Assembly: GCF_036346855.1 (NCBI RefSeq)
Contig: NZ_CP107841.1
Span: forward strand, 4,282,001 to 4,346,000
Direction: 5' to 3'
Length of the DNA stretch: 64,000 nt
Source: Streptomyces europaeiscabiei
GTDB lineage: Bacteria; Actinomycetota; Actinomycetes; Streptomycetales; Streptomycetaceae
The notes under the pieces are model-generated. The model was not told where the DNA came from, did no database searches, and saw only the letters and a list, made by a program, of their open reading frames with translations. A program made the translations under genes and the position numbers. Each line of letters opens with the position of its first letter. Position 1 is the first letter of the stretch. Of the stretch, positions 1 to 8,243 are shown piece after piece.

Positions 1-587
1 AGGCCGACTCCCTCCGGATGAAGGGCGAGATCCAGGACGAGTCGGCCGGCGGCACGGTCCAGATGGACATGGCCATGAACAAGAAGGGCGACTGCGCCGG
101 CACGATGAGCATGGGCGGCGACGGCGAGGCCGAGCTGATCAAGGTCGGCGACACCCTCTACATGAAGTACGACGAGGCGTTCCTGCGCGCCCAGTCGAAG
201 GACTCCTCCAAGGAGGAGGCCGACATGGTCGTCGACATGCTCGCCGGCAAGTGGACCAAGACGTCAGCGGCCGCCGAGGACTCCAAGGACATCGCGAGCT
301 TCTGCGACCTCGACACGGTCCTCGCCGACTTCGAGGACGTCAACTCCGACGCCACACGCGGCAAGACCGCCGAGGTCGAAGGCACCCCCGCGATCGTCCT
401 CAGCGAGAAGGACGGCAAGGACAGTTACACCCTGTACGTCGCCACCAAGGGCGAGCCGTACCTCCTGCGGGTCGTCAGCAAGTCCGCCAAGGAGCCCGGC
501 GACCTCGTCTTCACCGACTACGACAAGCCGGTGCCGGCCAAGGCACCCAAGGGCAAGGTCATCGACCTGGACAAGGACTTCGGCTGA
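1..587 (+). CDS. Secreted lipoprotein, LppX/LprAFG-like (5' truncated by window edge)
   Basis: The reading frame is already open at the left edge, so the first Met at 18 is internal and the signal peptide and lipobox lie outside the window. The visible 195 or so residues are acidic and lysine-rich. They show the alternating beta pattern (MKGEIQ, VQMDMAMNKKGDCAG, LIKVGDTLYMKYDEAFL, EGTPAIVLSEKDG) of the LolA/LppX-like lipoproteins common in Streptomyces. Those proteins are thought to carry or sense lipids at the outer face of the membrane. The gene converges on the HNH fragment, with 33 bp between stops. Family assignment is by pattern only. Confidence 0.6.
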   Translation, partial: ADSLRMKGEIQDESAGGTVQMDMAMNKKGDCAGTMSMGGDGEAELIKVGDTLYMKYDEAFLRAQSKDSSKEEADMVVDMLAGKWTKTSAAAEDSKDIASFCDLDTVLADFEDVNSDATRGKTAEVEGTPAIVLSEKDGKDSYTLYVATKGEPYLLRVVSKSAKEPGDLVFTDYDKPVPAKAPKGKVIDLDKDFG

Positions 588-1100
588 CACCCCTCCCCTC
601 GCGGCGGCACCGCGACGGCCTCAGTCCGCGTGAAAGCGGGCCGGGGCCTTCGTCGGGTTGCCGCCGGTGGGGAGCTTCTGCTCCGGGCAACTGCTCAGGA
701 CGCGCTCCATGGCGGCCTGTTCGGCGGAGGTGACCCAGAGGCCGTACTTCGTCTTCACCGCGACCTGCGCGGCCACATAGGTGCAGCGGTACGCCTTGTT
801 GGGCGGGAGCCAGGTGGCCGTGTCACCGTCGCCCTTGCCGCGGTTGGTGCCGGAGTCGACCGCGAGGAGGTTGAGCGGGTCGTTGGCCAGGGCTATGCGC
901 TTGCTGTCGTCCCATTGCTGGGCGCCCTTCTGCCAGGCGTCGGAGAGGGCCACTATGTGGTCCACGTCGATCTTGCTACGGCCCCGGACGTACGGCACGT
1001 CCTCGCCGGTGTACGGGTCCGGGTCGAGCACACCGGAGACCACCGTGCAGTCGCCGTCCCGGAACTTCACGTCGTCCAGGTCGCGCTTGAGTATGTCGTC

Positions 1101-1111
1101 ACGGGTTATCT
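1101..1111. repeat. Left junction: 6-bp core ACGGGT plus terminal GTTATCT
   Basis: ACGGGT at 1101-1106 is the same hexamer found at 6709-6714 and is the only sequence that must be counted once to restore the HNH reading frame. GTTATCTGCAT runs inward from 1105, and a near copy, GTTATCTGCCAT, occurs again at 1174-1185. This may be a pair of recombinase arm sites. Confidence 0.75.
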
Positions 1112-1188
1112 GCATGCCCTTCTTCCCCGCGAGAGACATGAGTGACAGCCGTGTCCTCTCTCTGTCTCTCTCCGTTATCTGCCATACC

Positions 1189-1202
1189 GAGAGGCACATG
1201 GG
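1189..1202. repeat. Subterminal inverted repeat, left copy
   Basis: GAGAGGCACATGGG is the exact reverse complement of CCCATGTGCCTCTC at 6622-6635. It sits about 90 bp from the left core, just upstream of tnpA. It is a candidate transposase-binding arm site. Confidence 0.7.
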
Positions 1203-1229
1203 TGACATACCTGAGAGAGGGATGAATCA

Positions 1230-2351
1230 ATGGGATTACATACGGAGAAGGCTGTCTCACCCACCACAGGAGAGGTCACCTGGCTACTCGTGGACGAGGC
1301 GACCTACTGCCCTCATCCCGAGGCACGGGAGTTCTCGCTCTACTTGCGAGGTGCGGGACGCTCACCGCAGACGCAACGCGCCTACATCCCTCGTATCGGG
1401 CGCTTCCTCAATTGGTGCGCGGGACGGGACACGGACTGGAGGGCCGTCGGACTCGGCGACATGACCCGGTTCAAGTTCCACGTCGAGCGGACACCGACCC
1501 GGCATGGACGATTCCCATCGGCAAAGACCGTCAACGCCGTCCTCACCGCCGTCTGTGAGTTCCTCCGTTTCTGCGCTGTACAGGGTCATGTTGCCCAAGA
1601 GGTCGCCGCACGGCTGAGTGAGCCGCGCTTCCTGACCTCGCCGCCAAGCGGCTTCGACCCGGGAGAAGGCGGCCGGCACCTCATGATCAAGGCTCGCGTC
1701 CTGAAGGCGCCCGAGATCGAAACAGCACCCGCGATTCTCACCCCGCCCCAGGTCAGGGAGGTGCTGGAGGCAGCCCGTTCGGCCCGGGACCGGCTGCTCC
1801 TGACGGTGCTCGTAGAAGGGGGCCTGCGGATCGGCGAGGCTCTCGGACTGCGGCGGGAGGACATGCACCTGCTGCCCGACTCAACGCATCTGGGCTGCTG
1901 TACACGCGGCGCCCATCTGCATGTCCGCCCCAGGCAGGACAATGTGAACGGCGCGCGGGTGAAGGCAGGCCGCCATCGGATGGTTCCGCTGACCACGGGA
2001 GCGGTGCACCGGTACCGCGACCATCTTTCAGAGCGGGAGAACGTGCCCGAAGCCACCAGTTGCGACTACGTGTTCGTGAACCTCATCGGAGCGTATGCGG
2101 GCAGGCCGATGACGTACTCCAACTCCAAGCAGATCGTCGAGAGGATCGGTGAGCGCTGTGGCTTCCGCGCCCGTCCGCACATGATGCGGCACACCGCAGC
2201 AACGCAGTGGATTCGCAGCGGCGTCTCACCGGACGTCGTCCAGACGCTGCTGGGCCATGTCTCATCGGCGAGCACCGCTGTCTATCTGCACGCCCAGGAC
2301 GAGGAGCTCCGAGCCGCTGTCGAGCGTGTCTCGCCGGAGGTCGTCCGATGA
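1230..2351 (+). CDS. tnpA: Tyrosine recombinase TnpA of Tn554-like element
   Basis: At 373 residues it is close to the 361 of Tn554 TnpA. An N-terminal SAM-like core-binding domain (about 30-130) precedes the catalytic domain. The catalytic residues are readable: Arg200 in [15 protein letters not shown], a basic KAGRHR strand near 246, HMMRH with His317 and Arg320, LLGH with His343, and nucleophile Tyr352 in TAVYLH. The product should cut and rejoin the transposon ends with TnpB. ATG 1230 was chosen because GAGAGAGG lies about 10 bases upstream. The stop overlaps the tnpB start as ATGA, so translation is probably coupled. Confidence 0.93.
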   Translation: MGLHTEKAVSPTTGEVTWLLVDEATYCPHPEAREFSLYLRGAGRSPQTQRAYIPRIGRFLNWCAGRDTDWRAVGLGDMTRFKFHVERTPTRHGRFPSAKTVNAVLTAVCEFLRFCAVQGHVAQEVAARLSEPRFLTSPPSGFDPGEGGRHLMIKARVLKAPEIETAPAILTPPQVREVLEAARSARDRLLLTVLVEGGLRIGEALGLRREDMHLLPDSTHLGCCTRGAHLHVRPRQDNVNGARVKAGRHRMVPLTTGAVHRYRDHLSERENVPEATSCDYVFVNLIGAYAGRPMTYSNSKQIVERIGERCGFRARPHMMRHTAATQWIRSGVSPDVVQTLLGHVSSASTAVYLHAQDEELRAAVERVSPEVVR

Positions 2352-4546
2352 CGCGAGGTACCGGCTTCGCTATAGCCGCACTGCCTCGTCCGGAGGACCC
2401 CGCTTGGGCTACCTGGCTCGTGGAACGTCTCCTCCCCGGCTGGCGCTCGGCCGAGTGGGACGAGAACGCGCTGTTCTTCACCGCGGTTCCAGGGAATCCA
2501 GCAACCAGCGTGTTCGTCTGCAAGGTGAACGCATGCTCCACTCACGTGGCCCACAACGGCGGCCGCTGCAGCGCCTGCAGAAGGACCCGGTCGGCTCGTG
2601 GCAACCCATCAAACTTCGACGAGACCTACGTACCTGACTCGGCACGTCGCCGACCCAATGTCTCGGACGGGCCCCTGCCTGGAGTTTCCCAGTTCTCGCT
2701 CAGCGGTGTCTCCTTGGCCGTGCGGCGGGAAATCCTGTACGGAATTCAGCAGCGCGATGCCGCCGGTATCAACCTCGTGCCCCAGCATGTCCGTCGTGTT
2801 GTCGCCGGGTTACCGCCTGGCTTGTCATCTCTCTTGGACCTGGACGAGAGCTTTACCCGTGGCCTCCCTGCCGACGCCGCCGGCTTCTTGAACGGCGTTC
2901 TTCTTCATGTCCAGCGCGCTCGCCTGCAGTTCAACGGTGGTGACGCCACATCAGGGGACGTCTGGCAAAGCTCTTTGGTGGGGCTCACCGCCGGGCGGGG
3001 GCGCAAGTACGCCGCCGTTCACGGCATCATCGACTTCCGGCCCATTCGGCAACAGTGGCTACGGGAGCTGGTCAAGGAGTACGGACGCACTGTTCGTCCC
3101 AACGTGCTGGATCTGAGGCAGACACTGTATGCAGCCTCGATCGCGTCCACGGCCCTGGCCGACCGCCCTCAGAGCGACAAGCCGGAGAACCTGTCGATGT
3201 CCGATATGAGTGCAGTAGTGGACGCGTTCCGTGTGGCGAAGCGCTCCGACGGTCGCGACTACTCAACGAGCCACCGCCGGTCACTTCTCCGTCTGTGGCG
3301 GACGTTCCTGGAGTACGCACGCCAAGCCGGGATGATGGACCACGTGCCGGGCGGGTTCGCGCTCAATCCCAGATACCACAGCATCGCCGCGGTTGAGGCT
3401 TCCGAGGACGACATCGGCCGGGCCATCCCTGAGCATGTCATTGCCCAGCTCAACGCCCATATCTCCCTGCTCGGCACCTCGACCACGTACGAAAGCGGAG
3501 GCTGGACAGCTGCTGACTTCACACAGATGTACCAGGTCGTCTACAGGGTGCTCCGGGACACCGGACGACGCCCGGGCGAGGTCACCAGCCTGCACCGCGA
3601 CTGCCTGGAGTGGATCGACGGCAAGCCGACCTTGATCTACGACAACCACAAGCGGCGCCGTCATGGCCGACGGCTTCCCATCAGCGAGGCGACGGCCCAG
3701 GAGATCGAGGCGTGGAAGAAGGAACTGGACCGGCTGCCGCCCGTACCTGCGTGTGAAGAGTGGCTGTTCCCCTCACCGGGACAGCGCAACCGGCCTCGGC
3801 GAGGTCATCTGACCTCCGCGCAGTTCTGCAACCGGATCTTCCGAGACTGGGTCGACGAACTGATCTCGGACCTCGTGGACGAACGCCTGGACGAAAGCGG
3901 CGCCCCGCTCGCCTACGACCGCACCCAGATCGTCCCGTACGGCTTCCGGCACGCCTACGCCCAGCGGCACGCTGACGCCGGGACTCGACCGGATGTCCTC
4001 AAGGAACTCATGGACCACCGATCACTCGACGTCACCATGGGCTACTACAAGGTTTCCCTCAGCCGCAAGCAGGAGGCCGTCAGGACAGTGGCGAAACTCG
4101 CCGTCGACCGGCACGGCACCCCACAGGGCTTCGGCGACCCACTGGCCTACGAGGTCGAAAGCGTCGCAGTCCCCTACGGCGGCTGCACCGAACCCAGCAA
4201 CGTCAAGGCGGGCGGCGGGCACTGCCGCATCCGTTTCCAGTGCGCCGGCTGCGACTTCTACCGTCCCGACCCCTCTTACCTTCCTGCCCTGGAGCAGCAG
4301 GTGGCGGAGCTGCGTGCCGACAAAGAAGCCGCGCTGGCCATGGACGCCGCCGACTGGGTCGTACGCAACTTCGACGACCAGATCCGGGCGTACGCGCAGT
4401 CGGCCGACGAGATGCGACGCCGACTCGAAGAGTTACCGGAGGACGAGCGGGCGGCGGTCGAGGCCGCCTCCCGTGCACTGCGCAAGGCCCGCTCGGCCGC
4501 AGCGTTCATCCCCGTGCAGTCCTTGACCACCCGGAGTGCCCTGTGA
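2348..4546 (+). CDS. tnpB: Tyrosine recombinase TnpB of Tn554-like element
   Basis: A 732-residue tyrosine recombinase, longer than Tn554 TnpB (630). The N-terminus has a Cys-rich patch (KVNACSTH...CSACRRT, about 58-78) that could bind zinc. The catalytic domain shows [12 protein letters not shown] (Arg about 407), [26 protein letters not shown] (HxxR about 533) and [17 protein letters not shown] (His about 556, Tyr near 566). After it come a Cys/His cluster (CTEP...[12 protein letters not shown]) and an acidic coiled coil. The ATG at 2348 overlaps the tnpA stop. The open frame extends further upstream, but that would overlap tnpA by a wide margin and was rejected. Confidence 0.93.
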   Translation: MTRGTGFAIAALPRPEDPAWATWLVERLLPGWRSAEWDENALFFTAVPGNPATSVFVCKVNACSTHVAHNGGRCSACRRTRSARGNPSNFDETYVPDSARRRPNVSDGPLPGVSQFSLSGVSLAVRREILYGIQQRDAAGINLVPQHVRRVVAGLPPGLSSLLDLDESFTRGLPADAAGFLNGVLLHVQRARLQFNGGDATSGDVWQSSLVGLTAGRGRKYAAVHGIIDFRPIRQQWLRELVKEYGRTVRPNVLDLRQTLYAASIASTALADRPQSDKPENLSMSDMSAVVDAFRVAKRSDGRDYSTSHRRSLLRLWRTFLEYARQAGMMDHVPGGFALNPRYHSIAAVEASEDDIGRAIPEHVIAQLNAHISLLGTSTTYESGGWTAADFTQMYQVVYRVLRDTGRRPGEVTSLHRDCLEWIDGKPTLIYDNHKRRRHGRRLPISEATAQEIEAWKKELDRLPPVPACEEWLFPSPGQRNRPRRGHLTSAQFCNRIFRDWVDELISDLVDERLDESGAPLAYDRTQIVPYGFRHAYAQRHADAGTRPDVLKELMDHRSLDVTMGYYKVSLSRKQEAVRTVAKLAVDRHGTPQGFGDPLAYEVESVAVPYGGCTEPSNVKAGGGHCRIRFQCAGCDFYRPDPSYLPALEQQVAELRADKEAALAMDAADWVVRNFDDQIRAYAQSADEMRRRLEELPEDERAAVEAASRALRKARSAAAFIPVQSLTTRSAL

Positions 4547-5142
4547 GCCCTACCACCAGTTCCGACGCTGCGAGCCTGGATGCGCGAGTCCGGCGGCTGT
4601 CTGCCGCCCGCGCCCAAGACAGCGAGGCCAAGACAGCCCGCTCCCTGGACGTCGTGCGCGATCTCCTCGGCTCCGGTCAGCGGGTCACGTTCGCCGGTGT
4701 GGCCCGCGAGGCGTCGGTGTCCACGTGGTTCGTCTACAACCAGGCCCAAGTACGAGATGCGGTGCAGGCCGCCATGGACGAGCAACGGAAGCACGGTCGC
4801 CACACCTCTCAAGTTTCAGGTGCTCAGCGCGTGAACCCGGCCGGGCTGCACACCGAACTCGCCCTTGCACGGGAGGAGATCAAGGATCTCAAGAAGGAGC
4901 GTGACCGGCTCCGAGGGCGTGTGAGGCTTTCCCTGGGCGTGGAGCTGGACGATGTGGACCGCAGCAAGCTGGTCGAACGGCTAGAGCAGTTGGAACGTGA
5001 GAAGGTCGAGTTGCAGCATGAGCTCGCGAACACCCGAGACCGACTGATTTCTCTGGAGGGACGCCTGCAGGAGTCGGAGGACGATCTCACCGCTGCCAGA
5101 GCCAGCCTCCGCCGGGCGATGCGGGCGGTGCCTTCGCAGTGA
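4543..5142 (+). CDS. tnpC: TnpC-like accessory protein (DUF6262-like)
   Basis: GTG 4543 overlaps the TnpB stop as GTGA and gives 199 residues. The N-terminal half has a helix-turn-helix look (GQRVTFAGVAREASVSTWFVYN, about 47-68), then a long charged coiled coil (EEIKDLKKERDRLRGRV, LVERLEQLEREKVELQHEL, about 105-195). In Tn554, TnpC is a small non-recombinase protein that influences transposition efficiency and orientation. Position, coupling and architecture support the same role here. It is longer than the 125 residues of Tn554 TnpC. Confidence 0.82.
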   Translation: MSPTTSSDAASLDARVRRLSAARAQDSEAKTARSLDVVRDLLGSGQRVTFAGVAREASVSTWFVYNQAQVRDAVQAAMDEQRKHGRHTSQVSGAQRVNPAGLHTELALAREEIKDLKKERDRLRGRVRLSLGVELDDVDRSKLVERLEQLEREKVELQHELANTRDRLISLEGRLQESEDDLTAARASLRRAMRAVPSQ

Positions 5143-5201
5143 CCGAACGATGGAGCAAGATTTAGGGCCTGGCGCTGAGCGAGTTGTGGTAGGCAGGGTC
5201 G

Positions 5202-5828
5202 GTGATCGGCCGACTCCCTCTCGACCAGCAACTTGAGCGCCTGCGCGCGACGCTGTCCCGTAACGATGTGTTGATGGAAGTACTGGCGCGGTCTGCGGCA
5301 TTGGATCTGCCTGGGTGGTATGTCACGGCCGGGTGCCTGTTCCAGACCGTTTGGAACGTCGTCACGGGCAGACCGCCGACCAGCGGCATCAAGGACTACG
5401 ACGTCTTCTACTTCGACGCCGGCGATCTGTCCTGGGAGGCGGAGGATGCTGTGATCAAGGCCGGGCGGGAGGTCTTTGCGGACTTGCCTGCAGAGGTTGA
5501 GATCCGGAACGAGGCACGAGTTCACCTCTGGTACGAGGACAAGTTCGGAGTGCCCTGTCCGCCGTATGAGTCCACCGAGGCGGCGATCGACAGGTTCGCC
5601 GCGACAACGTGCTGTCTGGGAGTGCGGATTGCGGCGGACGGCCGCTGGCGGGTATATGCGCCGCATGGGCTGTCGGACATGTTCAACCTCGTCGTCCGCC
5701 CGAACCCGGTGCTCGCCCCGCAGTCGGTCTACGAGGCCAAGGCAGCCCGGTGGCGGGAGCAATGGCCCGAGCTGACCGTCCTGGACTGGCCCTCCACGAG
5801 CATCACGGCCCCCTCGTCCCGCAGCTGA
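5202..5828 (+). CDS. Nucleotidyltransferase-like cargo protein (PF06042-like)
   Basis: GTG 5202 gives 208 residues and starts 60 bp after tnpC on the same strand, so it may be on the same transcript. WYVTAGCLFQTVWN followed by KDYDVFYFDAGDLSW (about 40-75) matches the G...W...D-x-D-v-x-y-f-D signature of the PF06042/NTP_transf_6 group. RVHLWYEDKFG and the later ADGRWRVYAPHGLSDMFNLVVRPNP also fit that group. The two acidic residues of the DYDV motif would be the metal ligands. The substrate is unknown. It could be a passenger or an element-maintenance gene, and nothing in the sequence decides between these. Confidence 0.75.
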   Translation: MIGRLPLDQQLERLRATLSRNDVLMEVLARSAALDLPGWYVTAGCLFQTVWNVVTGRPPTSGIKDYDVFYFDAGDLSWEAEDAVIKAGREVFADLPAEVEIRNEARVHLWYEDKFGVPCPPYESTEAAIDRFAATTCCLGVRIAADGRWRVYAPHGLSDMFNLVVRPNPVLAPQSVYEAKAARWREQWPELTVLDWPSTSITAPSSRS

Positions 5829-5849
5829 CGCCGGCTACCTCTGCCGACA

Positions 5850-6626
5850 TCATCCGCCGCACTGCTTCAGCATCATCTGCTTGTCGGGCGCCGTAACCGG
5901 CATCTCGTACTTGAGGGCGACCTGAGCGAAGCGGACCACATAGGCGCACCTGATCGGCTTGTTGGGCGGAAGCCACGAGGCGGGTCCGGAATCTCCCTTG
6001 GCCGAGTTGGCACGCCCTTCGACCGGGATCAGATTGAGCACATCGTTCGCAAACTGCTTGCGCTTGCTCTCCGGCCACCGCGACGAGCCCATCTGCCAGC
6101 TGTACGACAGCGGCACCACATGGTCTATCTGCACCTCGGAAGCCGCTTGCTTGCGCCACTCGATGGTCCTGCCGGTGTACGGATCGTGCAACGTCATGGC
6201 GACGACCACACAGTCGGAACCACTGCGGAAGCGGAGATCCTGACCATCGCGCTCGATGAGATCGTTTCGGGTGTCACACCCGTTTCTCGCCAACGGCACC
6301 CCATCAGCCGTGTCCATCCAGGCATAGCCGAATTCGTCCCGGGCATAGCCGGTTTTCGGGCCCCTCCCCTTCGTCGACAGCTCCTCTATGAGTTTTCGGG
6401 CCGTCTCCTCGTCCGCGTCCGCTGTCACGGGCGCCAGCCCCGGCTTCGTACCGGCAGGGTTCTTCAGCGGACTGACCGCCCGTCCATCCGGCGAGGTCGG
6501 TCCGGCTCCCGTCGAAGAGTCACCTTCCTCAAGGCCTTCGCATCCCGAGACGAGAACCGCAGCGGTTACCCACACGGCTACGGCCCGGAGGAAACGCGTG
6601 CCGGTCCCCGCACTCCCGTGCCCCAT
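5850..6626 (-). CDS. Secreted lipoprotein HNH endonuclease carried by the transposon, homologue of its target gene
   Basis: 258 residues from ATG 6626, or 268 from an alternative Met at 6656. The signal peptide ends in a lipobox (AAVLVSGCEG), and a Gly/Pro/Ser-rich spacer leads to a DUF1524-type HNH domain (VQIDHVVPLSYSWQM, ANDVLNLIPVEG, GPASWLPPNKPIRCAYV). It aligns along its length with the interrupted gene (FGYAWMDT vs FGSAWADT, NGCDTRND vs NSCDTRDD, SWLPPNK vs TWLPPNK) but is clearly diverged, so it is not a fresh duplication. It lies on the same strand as the broken gene. The chosen start codon is inside the right subterminal inverted repeat (6622-6635), so expression may be tied to the transposon end. 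Confidence 0.9.
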   Translation of the reverse strand: MGHGSAGTGTRFLRAVAVWVTAAVLVSGCEGLEEGDSSTGAGPTSPDGRAVSPLKNPAGTKPGLAPVTADADEETARKLIEELSTKGRGPKTGYARDEFGYAWMDTADGVPLARNGCDTRNDLIERDGQDLRFRSGSDCVVVAMTLHDPYTGRTIEWRKQAASEVQIDHVVPLSYSWQMGSSRWPESKRKQFANDVLNLIPVEGRANSAKGDSGPASWLPPNKPIRCAYVVRFAQVALKYEMPVTAPDKQMMLKQCGG

Positions 6627-6635
6627 GTGCCTCTC
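6622..6635. repeat. Subterminal inverted repeat, right copy
   Basis: CCCATGTGCCTCTC is the exact inverse of 1189-1202. It contains the ATG (6624-6626, minus strand) of the cargo HNH gene. A further small inverted repeat, CTATCC/GGATAG (6684-6689 and 6696-6701), lies between it and the right core. Confidence 0.7.
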
Positions 6636-6701
6636 AGTAAGCACAGGCCACCCCACCCCGTATGAGCTGGCCGAACGCCTCAGCTATCCGTCGCAGGATA
6701 G

Positions 6702-6714
6702 AGATAACACGGGT
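6702..6714. repeat. Right junction: AGATAAC plus 6-bp core ACGGGT
   Basis: ACGGGT at 6709-6714 reads ACCCGT (Thr-Arg codons) in the interrupted gene and is identical to the left core at 1101-1106. AGATAAC (6702-6708) mirrors GTTATCT of the left end. Confidence 0.75.
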
Positions 6715-6948
6715 GTCGCAGCTGTTGGAGTCCGTGTCGGCCCAGGCGCTGCCGAACTCACCGCGGTCGTAATCGGTCTTCGGCGCCCGCCCCTTGACGG
6801 TCAGTGCCTCCGCGGCGGCGAACGCGGCGCCGCCGCCCCCGCCGGGGTTCTCCTGCGGTCCGGCCGAGCCGCCCGTGTCGTCCAGTTCGCAGCCGGTCGC
6901 GGCGACCAGCACCAGAGCGACGACAGCGACCCCACCCCTCAAACGCAC
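6709..6948 (-). pseudogene. N-terminal fragment of secreted HNH endonuclease interrupted by the transposon
   Basis: From GTG 6948 (or the adjacent GTG 6951; AGGAAAGGGG lies upstream) this encodes a lipoprotein signal peptide with lipobox LVAATGC, a glycine-rich spacer and the conserved AEALTVKGRAPKTDYDRGEF and SNSCDTR segments. The frame then runs into transposon sequence and stops near 6634. The rest of the protein is at 621-1106. Promoter and start codon appear intact, so a short lipoprotein of about 105 residues without an HNH domain is probably still made. Confidence 0.85.
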
Positions 6949-7177
6949 CACGCGACACCCCTTTCCTCTGCCTGTGCTCTCACGCGGTCCCGCATGGGGT
7001 TCCCCGTCCTGCCTGCTCGACACCGTAGCGGCAGCCGGGCACGGCCATACCGGCACCCGGTGGTCATCGACAGTCAGCAGGTGCACGCCGGGCGTATGCC
7101 CGGTGGTGAGGGGCCAACACCCCAAGGAGGCGTCAGCGCGTCCGGCCGCCCGGTCAGCCCGGTCCGTCAGGAGGCGT

Positions 7178-8113
7178 TCACACCTTGCCGATCCCCAGGG
7201 TCGTCTCCGACGGAAGCAGGCCCGAGCCGATCACGGCGACCCAGAACTCGCCCAGCAGGTCGGCGAGTCGGGCGGTGTCGGTGGGACCGAGGAACTGCCA
7301 GGGGACGGCGGCCAGTCGGTCGGTGTGCAGCTCGACCTGCCGGCGCAGACTCCGGCCGGCCTCCGTGGCCGTACCGTCCGGATGCACCAGCCCGCGTGCC
7401 GTGAGGCGGGCGTGGGCGGCGCTCCATTCCTCCTTGCTCCAGCCGCGGCTCTCGAAGCGCTCCACCGAGGCGGCGCCTGTCGCGGCGAAGGAGACGAGGG
7501 ACTCGGCGGGATCGAGGTCCGCGGTCAGCAGGGCCGCGAGGTGGCCGTCACCACGGTGTTCGCGCAGGATCGTGGCCGCCCGCCAGAGTGCAAGGTGCGC
7601 GGGCTCGGGCCAGGGCAGCTCGGCGTTGGCCGCCGCGAGGGGGCGCCCCGCGGTGTTCGCGAACTCCGCGGCGCGGCGGGCCAGGCGGGCGGCCTCGGTG
7701 AGTTCGGCGCTGTGCACGCGGTCCGCGAATATGGCTCGGTACGCCCGGTCGATCGCCCGGTCCCGGGCCTCCAGCACGGCTGCCGGTGGCGCGGTCTTCC
7801 AGGCCTGTTCGATGTGCTCCGCGACCATGCGGGGGCTGAAGCTGTAGAAGGCGGAGGCCGTCCGCTCGACTCCGACGGAGCCCAGGGGCGCAGCCCGGAA
7901 CGGGAAGTAGCTGGGCCACCTCTCCCGCACGTCGTACCCCAGCGCGGCCGCTTCCTCGAAGGCCTCCGGCGCGTAGTAGAGGACGGCGTGCAAGGGCTCC
8001 AGCAGGTGCCACATACGGCGCACCTCACCCAGGCCCACGGTGCCGCCTTCGGCTTCGCGATGTTCGGCCTCGCCTCGCGCCGCAGTACCGCTCCCGTTGA
8101 CGTGCTCGGACAT
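7178..8113 (-). CDS. SCO6745/SalK-like protein with helical N-terminus
   Basis: 311 residues from ATG 8113, which has GGGGGAT a few bases upstream. The open frame extends 19 codons further without a ribosome site. The sequence (RRMWHLLEPLHAVLYYAPEA, FPFRAAPLGSVG, PWPEPAHLALWRAATILREHRGDGH, GWSKEEWSAAHARLTARGLV, GPTDTARLADLLGEFW) matches the actinobacterial SCO6745 family, often labelled SalK-like. The C-terminal part resembles a winged helix. The biochemical role is not established. It is divergent from the TetR gene at 8244, which may control it. Confidence 0.7.
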   Translation of the reverse strand: MSEHVNGSGTAARGEAEHREAEGGTVGLGEVRRMWHLLEPLHAVLYYAPEAFEEAAALGYDVRERWPSYFPFRAAPLGSVGVERTASAFYSFSPRMVAEHIEQAWKTAPPAAVLEARDRAIDRAYRAIFADRVHSAELTEAARLARRAAEFANTAGRPLAAANAELPWPEPAHLALWRAATILREHRGDGHLAALLTADLDPAESLVSFAATGAASVERFESRGWSKEEWSAAHARLTARGLVHPDGTATEAGRSLRRQVELHTDRLAAVPWQFLGPTDTARLADLLGEFWVAVIGSGLLPSETTLGIGKV

Positions 8114-8162
8114 GACGCATCCCCCTGCCACTCCCCCGACCGCAGTGACGACCGGATCCGAA

Positions 8163-8215
8163 CTTGACATTGACCAGATTGCCGAATCGCGCCGAACTTG
8201 TCAACGACTAGATTG
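8163..8215. promoter_or_regulatory. Pair of ~19-bp direct repeats in the 7178/8244 divergent promoter
   Basis: CTTGACATTGACCAGATTG at 8163-8181 and CTTGTCAACGACTAGATTG at 8197-8215 match at 15 of 19 positions and start 34 bp apart. On the minus strand TTGACA (8206-8201) could be the -35 for the 7178-8113 gene. The repeats are candidate sites for the adjacent TetR protein, although TetR operators are usually inverted repeats. Confidence 0.45.
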
Positions 8216-8243
8216 AATGCTCCGAGGGGCCTACGCTGTGCCC

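Larger units (their letters stand above)
621..1208 (-). pseudogene. C-terminal fragment of secreted HNH endonuclease (DUF1524/GmrSD-C type) split by a transposon
   Basis: From the core at 1106 down to 621 this encodes the catalytic half of an HNH nuclease: VDHIVALSDAW, ANDPLNLLAV, GDTATWLPPNKAYRC. It lacks the lipoprotein signal and N-terminal third, which lie 5.6 kb away at 6709-6948. Joining the two halves at the shared ACCCGT gives an in-frame protein of about 239 residues (...SNSCDTR + DDILKRD...). The frame stays open into the element, up to Met codons near 1208, 1199 and 1139. A cytoplasmic version of the catalytic domain could therefore be made from element sequence, but no clear ribosome site is seen. 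Confidence 0.85.
1101..6714 (+). mobile_element. Tn554-like site-specific transposon inserted in an HNH nuclease gene
   Basis: The element contains TnpA, TnpB and TnpC in that order with overlapping stops and starts, as in Tn554, followed by a nucleotidyltransferase-like gene. An HNH nuclease gene on the opposite strand sits at the right end. The boundaries are set by the two halves of the interrupted gene: both junctions carry ACGGGT (1101-1106 and 6709-6714). Just inside are GTTATCT (1105-1111) and its inverse AGATAAC (6702-6708). A 14-bp inverted pair lies further in, at 1189-1202 and 6622-6635. Tn554-type elements use a short core and make no classical target duplication, which fits. The element looks less GC-rich than its surroundings, though this was not counted. 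Confidence 0.88.

Noticed and set aside
2207..2347. N-terminal extension of TnpB upstream of 2348
   Set aside because: It overlaps tnpA fully and lacks recombinase features; the ATGA overlap at 2348 explains the start.
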